From positions 3,782,001 through 3,846,000 of the forward strand of contig OZ001190.1 of NCBI GenBank assembly GCA_963921355.3: a stretch of DNA of 64,000 nucleotides. Reading direction: 5' to 3'. The notes beneath the pieces are model-generated. The model saw only the letters and a list, made by a program, of their open reading frames with translations, did no database searches and was not told where the DNA came from. Origin of the DNA: CAWUEZ02 sp963921355 (GTDB taxonomy: Bacteria; Pseudomonadota; Alphaproteobacteria; Thalassobaculales; Thalassobaculaceae). The translations under genes were made by a program, and so were the position numbers. Shown here piece by piece: positions 23,713 to 31,590 of the stretch (position 1 is the stretch's first letter; each line of letters opens with the position of its first letter).

Positions 23713-25140
23713 TCAGATCTCCGGGCGGCGATCGGACCACGGGGCCGCCGCCTCGAGCTGAGCTGCCAGCCTGAAAAGCAGATCCTCGCGCCCGAACGGC
23801 GCGCCGACATGGATGCCGATCGGCAGTCCATCGCTCGACCACGCCAGCGGCACCGACATCGCCGGCGTGCCGGTGAGGTTGGCGAGCGGGGTCACCGGCA
23901 TCTCATCCAGCAGCACGTCGATGTAATCGTCGAGCTGCCGGCGATCCTGGCCCAGATAGCCCAGTTCGCCCGGTGGATGGGCCATGGTGGTCGACAGCAT
24001 GACGTCATAGCGCCCATAGAACGCCGCCAGCTTGCGCCCGGCCCCATGGATGGTCGCCACGGCAGCCGCATACTCGCTGGCTGAACGTTCGCGACCGCTT
24101 TGCGCGAAAGCCCAGGTGACGGCCTCGAGCCCGAAACCATCGGGTTCCCGCTCGATCTGAGCGTAGCGCGCCGCGACCATCGCCCAGAGGTTCCCGGCGA
24201 TGATCACAGAGACCGCATTTCGCAGGGCGGCGACATCCACCTCCGGCATCGCTTCCTCGACATGATGGCCGAGCTCCGCGAGCAGTCGGCCCGCCGCCTC
24301 CGCCGCCGCACGGTTCTCCGGCCCCAGCGGCCGGCCGTCGAGTCCCGTCAGATGAAGCGCCACCCTGAGCGCGCCGGGCGGCTTGCCCAATTCGTCGAGA
24401 TAGGGGCCGTTTGGGGCCGGTGCCGCATAGGGATCCCCTGGGGCCGGTCCATGCGTCGCGTCCAGCACCGCGGCGCTGTCCCGCACCGACCGGCTGACGA
24501 CATGGGCCGTCGACATCCCCGACCAGCCCTCACCAACGATCGGGCCGGCCGGGTTGCGGGCCCGGGTTGGCTTCAAGCCGAACAACCCGCAATGGGCGGC
24601 CGGAATCCGCACCGAACCGCCGCCGTCCGTGGCGTGGGCAACCGGAACGATGCCGGCCGCCACCGCGGCAGCCGCCCCGCCGGACGATCCGCCGGGCGAA
24701 CGGCTCAGATCCCAGGGATTGCGGGTCGGCCCGTTGGCGACCGGTTCGGTGGTCCAGGCGATGCCCAGTTCCGGTGTGTTGGTCCGCCCGAAAACCACCA
24801 GGCCGGCGGCCTCGATGCGTTCGGTATAGGTGAAATCCAGCGGGCCGACATAGCCGTCCCACAACCGGGAGCCGTTCGCCATGACGACCCCCTCCTGCAT
24901 GGTTCCGAGGTCTTTGAGCAGAAACGGCACACCGGCCAGCGGCCCGGTCGCGAGGCCGGCGGCCACCCGGCCCCGGGCCGCGCCGTCGAGGCGCCGCACG
25001 ATCGCATTGATCGTCGGATCGACCGCGTCGGCACGGGCCAGCGCGGCCTCGAGCACCTCGGAGGCTGTCACTTCGCCCCGCGCCATCAGATCGACGAGCC
25101 CGAGGGCATCCTGGGCAACGTACTCGGGGTAGCTCAGCAT
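23713..25140 (-). CDS. Amidase-signature family amidase (tandem copy 1)
   Basis: This 475-aa amidase has K76 in FLLKDL, S153 in GGSSGGA and S176 in DGGGSVRIP, the complete Ser-cisSer-Lys set. It closely resembles the adjacent copy but differs in the loop before the nucleophile and in the mid-domain, suggesting a different amide substrate. The start at 25140 (MLSYPEY, parallel to MLTYQSY in the other copy) is chosen on that alignment; the ORF runs to 25167. It is the first gene of a three-gene minus-strand unit with the second amidase and the acyl-CoA dehydrogenase. It is unrelated in function to gatA at 33-34.5 kb. Confidence 0.9.
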   Translation of the reverse strand: MLSYPEYVAQDALGLVDLMARGEVTASEVLEAALARADAVDPTINAIVRRLDGAARGRVAAGLATGPLAGVPFLLKDLGTMQEGVVMANGSRLWDGYVGPLDFTYTERIEAAGLVVFGRTNTPELGIAWTTEPVANGPTRNPWDLSRSPGGSSGGAAAAVAAGIVPVAHATDGGGSVRIPAAHCGLFGLKPTRARNPAGPIVGEGWSGMSTAHVVSRSVRDSAAVLDATHGPAPGDPYAAPAPNGPYLDELGKPPGALRVALHLTGLDGRPLGPENRAAAEAAGRLLAELGHHVEEAMPEVDVAALRNAVSVIIAGNLWAMVAARYAQIEREPDGFGLEAVTWAFAQSGRERSASEYAAAVATIHGAGRKLAAFYGRYDVMLSTTMAHPPGELGYLGQDRRQLDDYIDVLLDEMPVTPLANLTGTPAMSVPLAWSSDGLPIGIHVGAPFGREDLLFRLAAQLEAAAPWSDRRPEI

Positions 25141-25249
25141 CCGGCTCTCCGGCAGGCGGCGGCACAAGGGATCGGACAGGCACCGGGTGGCGCCCGATGA
25201 GGTCGGCCATGTTCTCCGCTGCGCAGTCGGGTTTCAACAGGCGCCGCGG

Positions 25250-26215
25250 TCATAGCTCGACTTTGTCGTGCAGGCGCTCCCCATCGCGGAAACGCAGGGC
25301 GTTCTCGAACATCTGGCGGAACTTGCCGCGCATGATGTCCCGGGTGCCCGGTGCGTTGTGAGGAGTCAGCACGACGTTGTTGAAACCGGCGAAGGGCGAC
25401 GGGCCGGCCACCGGCTCGATCTCGAAAACGTCAAGACCGGCGCCGCCCAGATGACCCGATTCAAGGGCATCCACGAGCGCCGGCTCGCTGACAACCGGAC
25501 CGCGCGCGCAGTTGATCAGGATCGCGCCCGGCCGCATCGCCGCCAGCTCACCGGAATCGAACATGTGATGGGTGAGGTCGGTCAGCGGGACATGCAACGA
25601 GATGAAGTCGCAGCCGGCGATCAGATCGTCCCTGGCTGCCCGCGTGACGTTCAGCGCACGCTCGACCGCCGGGTCGATCTCGACGATGTCGTGGTAGAGG
25701 GTCTCGCATTCGAACGCGATCAGCCGCTTGGCGACCTGCCGGCCGATCCGCCCGAGGCCGATGATGCCGACCTTCGCCCCTCCGAGGCCCCGTGCCTCGG
25801 CCCGGAAGGTGTTCGAATGCCAGCGCCCGGCGCGCAGCTCGCTGTCCTGGAACGCGAGCCTCCGACCGACCGCCAGCATCATCATGATGGTGTGCTCGGC
25901 CACCCCTTCGGGTGTTCCCCCCGGGGTGATCGCCAGAGGGATCTGGCGGTCACGCAGCGCCGTCGTTGCTACCGTATCGTGGTAGCCGACACCTTGGTGC
26001 AGCACCAGCCGGAGCTTCGCCGCCGCCGCCACATCCGCCTCGGTCAGCCGGCGGGCTCCGACCATCACGATCTCGGCGTCCGCCAGCTTGGCGTCGCGTT
26101 CCGCCGGACTGTCATCGTCGAGATAGGCGATCTCGAAGCCCTCGGGCCGTTCGGCCTCGATCAAGGCCTGCAGCTTGTCGTCGGCGGGCACGAAGTACAG
26201 GATGCGGATGGTCAT
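25250..26215 (-). CDS. NAD-dependent D-2-hydroxyacid dehydrogenase
   Basis: The 321-aa protein is a D-2-hydroxyacid dehydrogenase of the short SerA/glyoxylate-reductase type, with GLGRIG in the Rossmann domain and NCARGP, EIEP and TPHNAPG blocks. These provide the Arg, Glu and His catalytic set. It is the second such enzyme in this window and differs clearly from the one at 390-1361. It lies about 110 bases upstream of the amidase gene on the same strand and may or may not be in that transcript. A repeat element follows immediately upstream of its start. Substrate unknown. Confidence 0.88.
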   Translation of the reverse strand: MTIRILYFVPADDKLQALIEAERPEGFEIAYLDDDSPAERDAKLADAEIVMVGARRLTEADVAAAAKLRLVLHQGVGYHDTVATTALRDRQIPLAITPGGTPEGVAEHTIMMMLAVGRRLAFQDSELRAGRWHSNTFRAEARGLGGAKVGIIGLGRIGRQVAKRLIAFECETLYHDIVEIDPAVERALNVTRAARDDLIAGCDFISLHVPLTDLTHHMFDSGELAAMRPGAILINCARGPVVSEPALVDALESGHLGGAGLDVFEIEPVAGPSPFAGFNNVVLTPHNAPGTRDIMRGKFRQMFENALRFRDGERLHDKVEL

Positions 26216-26244
26216 CGGCGTCTCTCCGGAGCGGACGCCGGGAT

Positions 26245-26362
26245 GCTAGAGCAAAATCCGTTTGGACGGAATCGGTCTGAACGGTGAATTTTGCTCTAAT
26301 TCAATATCTTAGAGACTGATTCACCGAACAGATCGGTGCGATCTGATCGGATCAGGCTCTAG
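26245..26362. repeat. Palindromic intergenic repeat pair (copy flanking the dioxygenase)
   Basis: TAGAGCAAAAT (26247-26257) and ATTTTGCTCTA (26288-26298) form perfect 11-bp inverted arms around an ATCCG…CGGAAT…CGGTGAATT core. A second degenerate copy in opposite orientation occupies about 26319-26362 (ATTCACCGAAC…CTAG). The core matches the minus strand of 28318-28389. This is the style of alphaproteobacterial REP/RPE-like elements, without any coding capacity. Confidence 0.75.
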
Positions 26363-26383
26363 TTGAACTGCCGGAGCGTTGTC

Positions 26384-27238
26384 ATGACCCTGAACCTGCG
26401 CCGACTGAACCCGGTCATCGGAATCGAAGCCTCCGGCGTTCAGGCAACCCCGGATCTGAGCGACGACACGTTCGCGTCGCTCTATCGGGCGTGGCTGGAA
26501 TCCGGCGGATTGCTGGTGATGCGCGATCAGCATCTGACACCAGACGACCAGATCGCCTTCTCGCGACGGTTCGGCGAACTGGATCCCCTGACCGGCCAGA
26601 CGGTCGAGCCTTACCTGCTGCCCGGCCACCCCGAGATCTACCGGGTCTCCAACAAGGTCGCGGACGGCAAGCAGCTGGGGCGCCAGCGGGCCGGCACCTA
26701 CTGGCACTCCGACAACAGCCACAAGGAGCGCGCGGCCAAGGCCTCGCTGCTCTACGGCATCGAGGTTCCGGAATACGGTGGCGACACCCTGTTCGCCGGC
26801 ATGGCCGCCGCCTGGCAGGCGTTGAGCCCGACGCTGCGGGACATTCTCAAGGATTTGCGCTGTGTCCACGACTTCGAGAAGGCCAAGTCAGGCAGCTTCA
26901 AGAACGAAACGGTGACGGACCGCCACATGAACACCACCCCGGCGATCGACCATCCGCTGGTTCGCACTCACCCCGAGACCGGCGCCAAATGCCTGTTCCT
27001 GAACGCCGGTGTGGTGACCCATTTCGTGGGCATGACGGCGGAGGAGAGCGCCCCGCTGCTCGAGTATCTGTACCGCCACTGCACCCGAGCTGAGTTGGTG
27101 TACCGCCATCGCTGGCAGGTGAACGATCTGCTGATCTGGGACAATCGAGCGGCGATGCACTATGCCGTTGCCGACTATGACGGCGTCGGCGACCGCTACA
27201 TGCACCGCACCACTGTGTTCGGCGACCGACCGGTTTGA
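26384..27238 (+). CDS. TauD/TfdA-family Fe(II)/2-oxoglutarate dioxygenase
   Basis: The 284-aa protein is a TauD/TfdA dioxygenase. The iron-binding facial triad is visible as H108 and D110 in WHSDNSH and H259 in AAMHY, and R275 in RYMHRTT is the usual 2-oxoglutarate anchor. Such enzymes hydroxylate substrates such as taurine, 2,4-D or alpha-ketoglutarate-linked sulfonates, often releasing sulfite or an aldehyde. The ATG at 26384 has a GGAG 9 bases upstream; the ORF extends to 26363, into the repeat. It lies between two related intergenic repeats. The substrate cannot be inferred. Confidence 0.9.
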   Translation: MTLNLRRLNPVIGIEASGVQATPDLSDDTFASLYRAWLESGGLLVMRDQHLTPDDQIAFSRRFGELDPLTGQTVEPYLLPGHPEIYRVSNKVADGKQLGRQRAGTYWHSDNSHKERAAKASLLYGIEVPEYGGDTLFAGMAAAWQALSPTLRDILKDLRCVHDFEKAKSGSFKNETVTDRHMNTTPAIDHPLVRTHPETGAKCLFLNAGVVTHFVGMTAEESAPLLEYLYRHCTRAELVYRHRWQVNDLLIWDNRAAMHYAVADYDGVGDRYMHRTTVFGDRPV

Positions 27239-27243
27239 ATGCA

Positions 27244-27267
27244 CCCCATAAGCATGCGCTTACGGGG
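27244..27267. terminator. Hairpin after the dioxygenase gene
   Basis: CCCCATAAGC and GCTTACGGGG form a 10-bp stem with one A/C mismatch and a four-base loop, starting 6 bases after the dioxygenase stop. No T-run follows, so it may be a transcript-end stabilising hairpin rather than a true intrinsic terminator. Confidence 0.5.
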
Positions 27268-27332
27268 CCGAATCTACGCGTTTGTTCAATGGCAACCTCC
27301 CTCGTCCGATCTCACCTGCGACATGTTGCGTC

Positions 27333-27347
27333 GGGAACCTCGTTCCC
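27333..27347. promoter_or_regulatory. Perfect dyad upstream of the PepSY gene
   Basis: GGGAAC-CTC-GTTCCC is a perfect 6-bp inverted repeat 35-50 bases before the PepSY start. It could be an operator. GGAAC resembles the -35 of alphaproteobacterial EcfG promoters, but no properly spaced -10 GTT follows. Confidence 0.35.
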
Positions 27348-27381
27348 AACCCACGCACAGGCTTAAACAAGGAGATCTGAC

Positions 27382-27645
27382 ATGAATCGCATCTTTGCCG
27401 TTACGTCCGTCATTGCAGCAACAGTCGCCGGCGCCGCAGTCGCGGCTCAACCGGCACTCAACACCAAGCTTGGCAACGATTTCTCGGAGATTATCAGGGC
27501 ACTTTCGGCGGACGGTTACACGATCCAGGAGATCGAACGCGAGCACGGGCTGATCGAGGTGGAAGCCCTGAAAGAGGGGCAGACGTTCGAGATCAAGGTC
27601 GATCCGACCAGCGGCCAGGTCGTTTCGATCGAGCACGACGACTGA
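27382..27645 (+). CDS. Small exported PepSY-domain protein
   Basis: The 87-aa protein starts with a Sec signal peptide (MNRIFAVTSVIAATVAGAAVAA, cleavage expected after residue 22). The mature part is a single PepSY-like domain: EIIRALSADGYTIQEIEREHGLIEVEAL followed by EIKVDPTSGQVVSIEHDD. PepSY domains are thought to inhibit peptidases or act as periplasmic regulators. An AAGGAG ribosome site precedes the ATG. It is followed by a large hairpin and then by a membrane LuxR-type regulator, a possible signalling partnership. The family function is only partly established. Confidence 0.85.
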   Translation: MNRIFAVTSVIAATVAGAAVAAQPALNTKLGNDFSEIIRALSADGYTIQEIEREHGLIEVEALKEGQTFEIKVDPTSGQVVSIEHDD

Positions 27646-27654
27646 TTACGAGGC

Positions 27655-27697
27655 TAGGGGCGGTGCGAGCTGGAGCAGCTCGCACCCGCTGCCCCTA
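27655..27697. terminator. Large palindromic hairpin between PepSY and regulator genes
   Basis: TAGGGGC (27655-27661) and GCCCCTA (27691-27697) form outer arms around an inner GTGCGAGCT/AGCTCGCAC stem. It starts just past the PepSY stop, as a terminator would, but no T-run follows on either strand. Confidence 0.5.
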
Positions 27698-27763
27698 ACG
27701 AAGCGCCATTCGTGCCATTATCGTTTCCGGAAAGCGTTTCGCGAGCGGTGGCGGGAGTGCGGC

Positions 27764-28294
27764 ATGGACGGCAGTACATCGACAGAGGAACTCCCGAAAT
27801 ACAGTCAACGTTCGCTGGTCTTGGGGGCGCTTGTCGCGCTGCAGGCTCTCTGTGCGGTGTTCTTTGTCGGTGACGTGACCCGCGACATCGCGCTCGAAGG
27901 AATACATCTTCACAACATCTTCGAAGGCTTCGTATCAGCCGCTCTCGTTCTTGGTGTCGTGTTCGGAGCCATGGAGATGCGGCGAAGCCAAGCCGAAACG
28001 AACCGCGCCAACGCGGCACTCTCGGCGGCTTCCGGAGCCTTCGCCAGACTGATAGAAGCCTATTTCGAGCGTTGGAAGCTGACCCCTGCGGAAGCCGATG
28101 TCGCCCTGTTCGTCATCAAGGGTATGGACGTCGCCGATATCGCCAGCCTGCGGGGCTCTGCCTCAGGGACCGTGCGCGCTCAGCTGGCGAATATCTATGC
28201 GAAGGCGGAGGTCTCCAGCCGCAGCCAGGTCGTCTGTCTGTTCATAGACGACCTTCTCGCCGGCCCGATCGTCGGCGCTGAAGTCCGCTCCTAG
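27764..28294 (+). CDS. Membrane-anchored LuxR-type HTH protein
   Basis: The 176-aa protein has two predicted membrane segments (about residues 17-37 and 52-71), a short charged linker, and a C-terminal LuxR/GerE-like helix-turn-helix at about 105-164 (WKLTPAEADVALFVIKG…TVRAQLANIYAKA). There is no receiver or autoinducer domain. This puts the DNA-binding domain on a membrane anchor, so signals probably reach it through the membrane part or a partner. It lies downstream of a PepSY exported protein and upstream of an inverted copy of the intergenic repeat. No promoter is obvious. Its targets are unknown. Confidence 0.75.
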   Translation: MDGSTSTEELPKYSQRSLVLGALVALQALCAVFFVGDVTRDIALEGIHLHNIFEGFVSAALVLGVVFGAMEMRRSQAETNRANAALSAASGAFARLIEAYFERWKLTPAEADVALFVIKGMDVADIASLRGSASGTVRAQLANIYAKAEVSSRSQVVCLFIDDLLAGPIVGAEVRS

Positions 28295-28317
28295 ATCCCG
28301 CGAGCGCGTCCTAGTCG

Positions 28318-28389
28318 GCTGATTCAACGCCGTGGTGGAGCAATTCACCGAACGGATGGGCGTCATTCCGTTCGGATCGCACCACTAGC
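28318..28389. repeat. Inverted copy of the 26.2-kb repeat
   Basis: Read on the minus strand this segment begins GCTAG and shares ATCCG, CGGAAT and CGGTGAATT blocks, in the same order, with 26245-26298. An internal palindrome (CCGAACGGATGGG…CCGTTCGG) is present. It supplies the TAG stop of the small minus-strand gene at 28385-28387. Confidence 0.65.
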
Positions 28390-28624
28390 GCTGGGCGATC
28401 TCCACGGCGGTGGGACCGACTTCGGAGAGTTCGCCAATCTGGCGGCACGTCACCGTCACCTCGCCACGCGGGAAGCTGCCGTACGTCCTCTCTAGTGCGC
28501 CTCCGCCGACCAGGTGACCGAGCCGTTCACACTGCGCTTCGGTGGCCGTCACGGCGACGTCGGTGCGATAGGTGCACACCTCGCCGCCCATGGAACACGC
28601 TACAATGACTGCCAAGTACCACAT
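28385..28624 (-). CDS. Small exported hypothetical protein
   Basis: A 79-aa ORF beginning MWYLAVIVACSMGG has a short hydrophobic N terminus resembling a signal peptide, then a Cys-containing region (GEVCTYRTD, EAQCERLGH, VTCRQIGEL) with charged residues. Codon choice is consistent with coding sequence, and the ORF could be extended to 28666. The stop comes from the flanking repeat, suggesting the repeat inserted at or defined its 3' end. No family recognised; moderate confidence that it is a real gene. Confidence 0.5.
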   Translation of the reverse strand: MWYLAVIVACSMGGEVCTYRTDVAVTATEAQCERLGHLVGGGALERTYGSFPRGEVTVTCRQIGELSEVGPTAVEIAQR

Positions 28625-28645
28625 GGCAGAAAGGGTGAGCGCACT

Positions 28646-28675
28646 CGGTGCGCCTGTCAAGCGCACCGGGTGCGC
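28646..28675. promoter_or_regulatory. Alternating hairpin arms upstream of the small gene
   Basis: Three arms follow each other: GGTGCGC, GCGCACC and GGTGCGC. The first two pair as CGGTGCGC-7-GCGCACCG, the last two as GCGCACC-G-GGTGCGC, so the hairpins are mutually exclusive. It lies between the response regulator 3' end and the small gene; operator or transcript-end structure are both possible. Confidence 0.4.
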
Positions 28676-28726
28676 ATTGTTACAGATTTATGTCCGTTAG
28701 CACTCTGCTAACCAAGGAACTCTCTG

Positions 28727-29122
28727 TCAGAAGGCGAAAAGCGCCTCGATCTTCTTCTTGACCGCATCCGGAGAGAACGGCTTGGCGATATAGGCATCGA
28801 CGCCCAGGGCTTTCGCCTGGAGCACGGAGTCCGTCTCGTTACGCCCCGTCAGCATGACGAATTTGACGTGCGAGTAGTGCATCCGGACATAGCGCAGCAG
28901 GTCGAGCCCGGAGACCGAGGGCATGTTCCAGTCGGAGATGATCAGCTGGAATCCGTCCTGCTCACGGTCCAGCACCTTGACCGCCTCGGCGCCGTCGCGC
29001 ATATGCACGATGTCGGTGATCCCGATGATCCGCAAGGCACCGCGCACCAGTTTGCTGGCCATCTCTTCATTTTCGGCCACCAGGACCCGCAGGCCTCCGT
29101 AGCTCCTTGGCAAATCGGTCAT
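28727..29122 (-). CDS. Single-domain response regulator (CheY-like)
   Basis: The 131-aa protein is a stand-alone receiver domain with phospho-acceptor D64 in IISDWNMP, an acidic AENEE start and a conserved Lys in YIAKPF near the C terminus. There is no output domain. Its ATG overlaps the stop of the hybrid kinase gene by four bases, so it is produced with that kinase and likely exchanges phosphate with its HPt domain. It could be the terminal carrier of a phosphorelay or a phosphate sink. Downstream partner unknown. Confidence 0.9.
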   Translation of the reverse strand: MTDLPRSYGGLRVLVAENEEMASKLVRGALRIIGITDIVHMRDGAEAVKVLDREQDGFQLIISDWNMPSVSGLDLLRYVRMHYSHVKFVMLTGRNETDSVLQAKALGVDAYIAKPFSPDAVKKKIEALFAF

Positions 29123-31341
29123 TCGGCAGCCGTCCGTTGCAAGTGGTCCCGGAGCCGGTCGCGGCCTTCCGCGATGGCCTCCCCAAGCGCGTCGCTGGCG
29201 CGCTCTGCTGACTCCATATCGCCAGCGGTCAGGCCTCTTTCAATCCCCTCAGCCAATCGCCAGACCCGGCGCAGGCCGATGGCACCAGCCCCGCTCTTCA
29301 GTCGATGGGCCGCCTCGCGCCATCGATCGACATCACCGCCGGCGCGCCCCTCCTCGATGTCCGACAGGCACTCGGTGGCGGTCTGGGCGAAATCGTCCGC
29401 CAGCTCCAGCGCGAAGTCCGGACCGAGCTGCTCGCTCAGCCGGTCGACCAGGATCGGCTCGAACGGCCCATCGCCCCGCGCCAGGACGGCAAGCGCGTCA
29501 TCGGGATCGTCCGCTTCGGCTGCCGCCTCCCCGACAGGTTCGGGCGCCGCGGCGCCGGCCGAGCGGGCCAACACGGCCAACAGGGCTTTCGGCACCAGCG
29601 GCTTAGCGACCGCCTCATTCATACCGGCGTCCAGGCAAGCCTGAATCTCGTGCCCCATCGCACCGGCCGTCGCCGCGATGATCGGCACCCGGGCGAGATC
29701 GCCGCCCAAGGCGCGGATGGCTTTGGTGGCCGCGATCCCGTCCATTTCGGGCATATGAAGGTCCATCAGGACAGCGTCGATGCCGCCGGCACGGACGGCT
29801 TCGACCGCCGCGGCTCCGGTCGGGACGACCGACACCCGATGGCCGTATTTCGTCAGCAGACCGCGCGCGACCTGCTGGTTGACGGCATTGTCTTCAGCAA
29901 CCAGGACATGCAGGGGCGACAGGTCACCCGCCGCCGCCTCGTCGGCCATGTCGTCGACCTCGACACCGAGCGGTAGCGAAATCGCGATCTGGAATGTCGA
30001 ACCCTGACCGGGCGCGCTCTCCACCGTCACGTCGCCGCCCATCTGGTCGACAATGCGCTTGACGATCGAAAGTCCGAGGCCGGTACCGCCGAACCTACGG
30101 GCGATCGAGGCATCGGCCTGGGAGAAGTCCGAGAACAGGCGTGCCTTGGCGGCGGCGTCCATGCCGATCCCGGAATCGATCACCCGGATGACAAGCGCCG
30201 CCGGATCGATGGGTGTCGCGTCGACGACGACCCGGACGCCCCCGGTTTCGGTGAACTTCACGGCATTGCCGATCAGGTTCAGGAGAACCTGCCGGAGCCT
30301 GCCCGGATCGCCCTTGAGATAGCGCGGCCCGGTCGCCGCGATCTCCGCCGAGAGGGTCAACCGTTTCTCCGACGCCCGGCCGGACATCAGGTCGATGGCG
30401 CCGCGCACCAGCCGGTGCAGGTCGAAGTCCACGCTTTCCAGGTCCAGCCGGCCGGCCTCCAGCTTGGAGTGGTCGAGGATGTCGTTCAGAATCGCCATCA
30501 GGCTTTCGCCGGAATCCAGGACTGTCTGCGCGGTCTCGCGATCGGTGGATTTCAGGTCGGAATCCAACAGCAGCCGGGTCATGCCGATCACACCGTTCAT
30601 CGGCGTGCGGATCTCGTGACTCATGATCGCCAGAAACTCGGACTTCGCGCGCGTCGCCTCCTCGGCCCGGTCGCGGGCGTCGCTGACATCCGCCATGGCG
30701 GTCTTGAAGACCGAGAGCGCCGAGGCCATCGCCCCGATCTCGTCCCCGCGCCCGAGATCCGGCACCGCGACTTCCCGCTCGCCCGAGGCGAGCCGGGTCA
30801 TCGCCGACTCCATTCGTGTCATCGGCCGCACGATGGTGCGGGCCAGCAGGGCCGCCACCAGAAGGGCCGCCACCAGCACCCCCGAGATCACCGCGATCGT
30901 CCAGAGTTTGGTCTGCTCGATGAGCCGTTCGGCTTCCAGCCAGAACCGGAACCCGCGGGCGGCAGCCGCCTCGATCAGAATTTCGAGATCCATGCTGATC
31001 TGGTCGGTGAGTTCCGAGACATCGTCCCCGGCGGCCCGCGCCGCGAGCCAATCGTCCAGGGTGGTTCGAATCTTGGTGACGAGAGCCGGCGTCGACCCGC
31101 CCCGGGACCGCTCCTCGACGATCTCCAGGTCGGACAGCAATTCCTCCCAACGCTCATTCCATTCTTCGGTGGTCTCGGACCTCAGGAGTTCCGCGAAGTC
31201 GAGCTGCGCCGCGCGAGCATGGTTGATCGCTTGCAGCGGCTGGTCATAGAGCCGCTGCGCCAGGGACGCCGCGGCGACCACGGCAACCAGAAAGGCACCG
31301 ACAAGTTTCCATCGTATCGAGAGACTGTTCAGCATGCGCAT
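29119..31341 (-). CDS. Hybrid sensor histidine kinase with REC and HPt domains
   Basis: The 740-aa membrane protein contains, in order, TM1 (about 14-30), a short periplasmic helical sensor, TM2 (about 146-168), HAMP, HisKA with H242 in SHEIRTPMNG, HATPase with GIGMD and GGTGLGLS, a receiver with D525 in MDLHMPEMDG, and a C-terminal HPt with H677 in HRLKSGAG. It is organised like BarA/ArcB-type phosphorelay kinases. The start at 31341 (MRMLNSL) is preferred over an ORF start at 31389 because the extension crosses into the repeat region. It shares four bases with the single receiver gene downstream. The periplasmic signal is unknown. Confidence 0.9.
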   Translation of the reverse strand: MRMLNSLSIRWKLVGAFLVAVVAAASLAQRLYDQPLQAINHARAAQLDFAELLRSETTEEWNERWEELLSDLEIVEERSRGGSTPALVTKIRTTLDDWLAARAAGDDVSELTDQISMDLEILIEAAAARGFRFWLEAERLIEQTKLWTIAVISGVLVAALLVAALLARTIVRPMTRMESAMTRLASGEREVAVPDLGRGDEIGAMASALSVFKTAMADVSDARDRAEEATRAKSEFLAIMSHEIRTPMNGVIGMTRLLLDSDLKSTDRETAQTVLDSGESLMAILNDILDHSKLEAGRLDLESVDFDLHRLVRGAIDLMSGRASEKRLTLSAEIAATGPRYLKGDPGRLRQVLLNLIGNAVKFTETGGVRVVVDATPIDPAALVIRVIDSGIGMDAAAKARLFSDFSQADASIARRFGGTGLGLSIVKRIVDQMGGDVTVESAPGQGSTFQIAISLPLGVEVDDMADEAAAGDLSPLHVLVAEDNAVNQQVARGLLTKYGHRVSVVPTGAAAVEAVRAGGIDAVLMDLHMPEMDGIAATKAIRALGGDLARVPIIAATAGAMGHEIQACLDAGMNEAVAKPLVPKALLAVLARSAGAAAPEPVGEAAAEADDPDDALAVLARGDGPFEPILVDRLSEQLGPDFALELADDFAQTATECLSDIEEGRAGGDVDRWREAAHRLKSGAGAIGLRRVWRLAEGIERGLTAGDMESAERASDALGEAIAEGRDRLRDHLQRTAAE

Positions 31342-31394
31342 CCGCAGCGGTTGTCCCGAATGATCGCAGTCTAGCTCAGGTAAGGCCATTCTCC

Positions 31395-31463
31395 GTCATC
31401 CCGGCGGAGCGAAGCGACGTTGTCGTCATCCCGGTTCGGGCGGAGCCCGAGACCGGGACCTCG
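31395..31463. repeat. Dispersed REP-like repeat (family B)
   Basis: Two close copies of GTCATCCCGG (31395 and 31425) followed by a GGGACCTCG end match 36830-36866 and its inverted partner 36770-36809. The units are GC-rich with internal inverted arms. They occupy the 249-base gap between the kinase start and gatB with no gene visible. Confidence 0.6.
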
Positions 31464-31490
31464 CAGAGCTCCATCGAGGTCTCGGCCGTC

Positions 31491-31588
31491 GCCCTTCGAC
31501 ACGCCCTTCGGGCTGCTCAGGGCGAGGTCGGCGTTAAAATGACCTCGCCCTGAGCAGCCCCGGATCCGATCCGGGGCGTGTCGAAGGA
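31491..31588. repeat. Inverted pair of the family-A repeat near the gatB 3' end
   Basis: 31491-31529 repeats the 8181-8219 sequence in the same orientation. 31541-31588 is its reverse, so the two arms are GCCCTTCGACACGCCC…GGGCGAGGTC and the inverse. Within the second arm, GCCCCGGATC-C-GATCCGGGGC (31557-31577) is a perfect 10-bp stem lying just past the gatB stop. Confidence 0.7.
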
Positions 31589-31590
31589 CC

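Noticed and set aside
27330..27381. An EcfG-type stress promoter before the PepSY gene
   Set aside because: GGAAC is present but no GTT lies at the needed 16-17 base spacing; the element is better described as a plain dyad.
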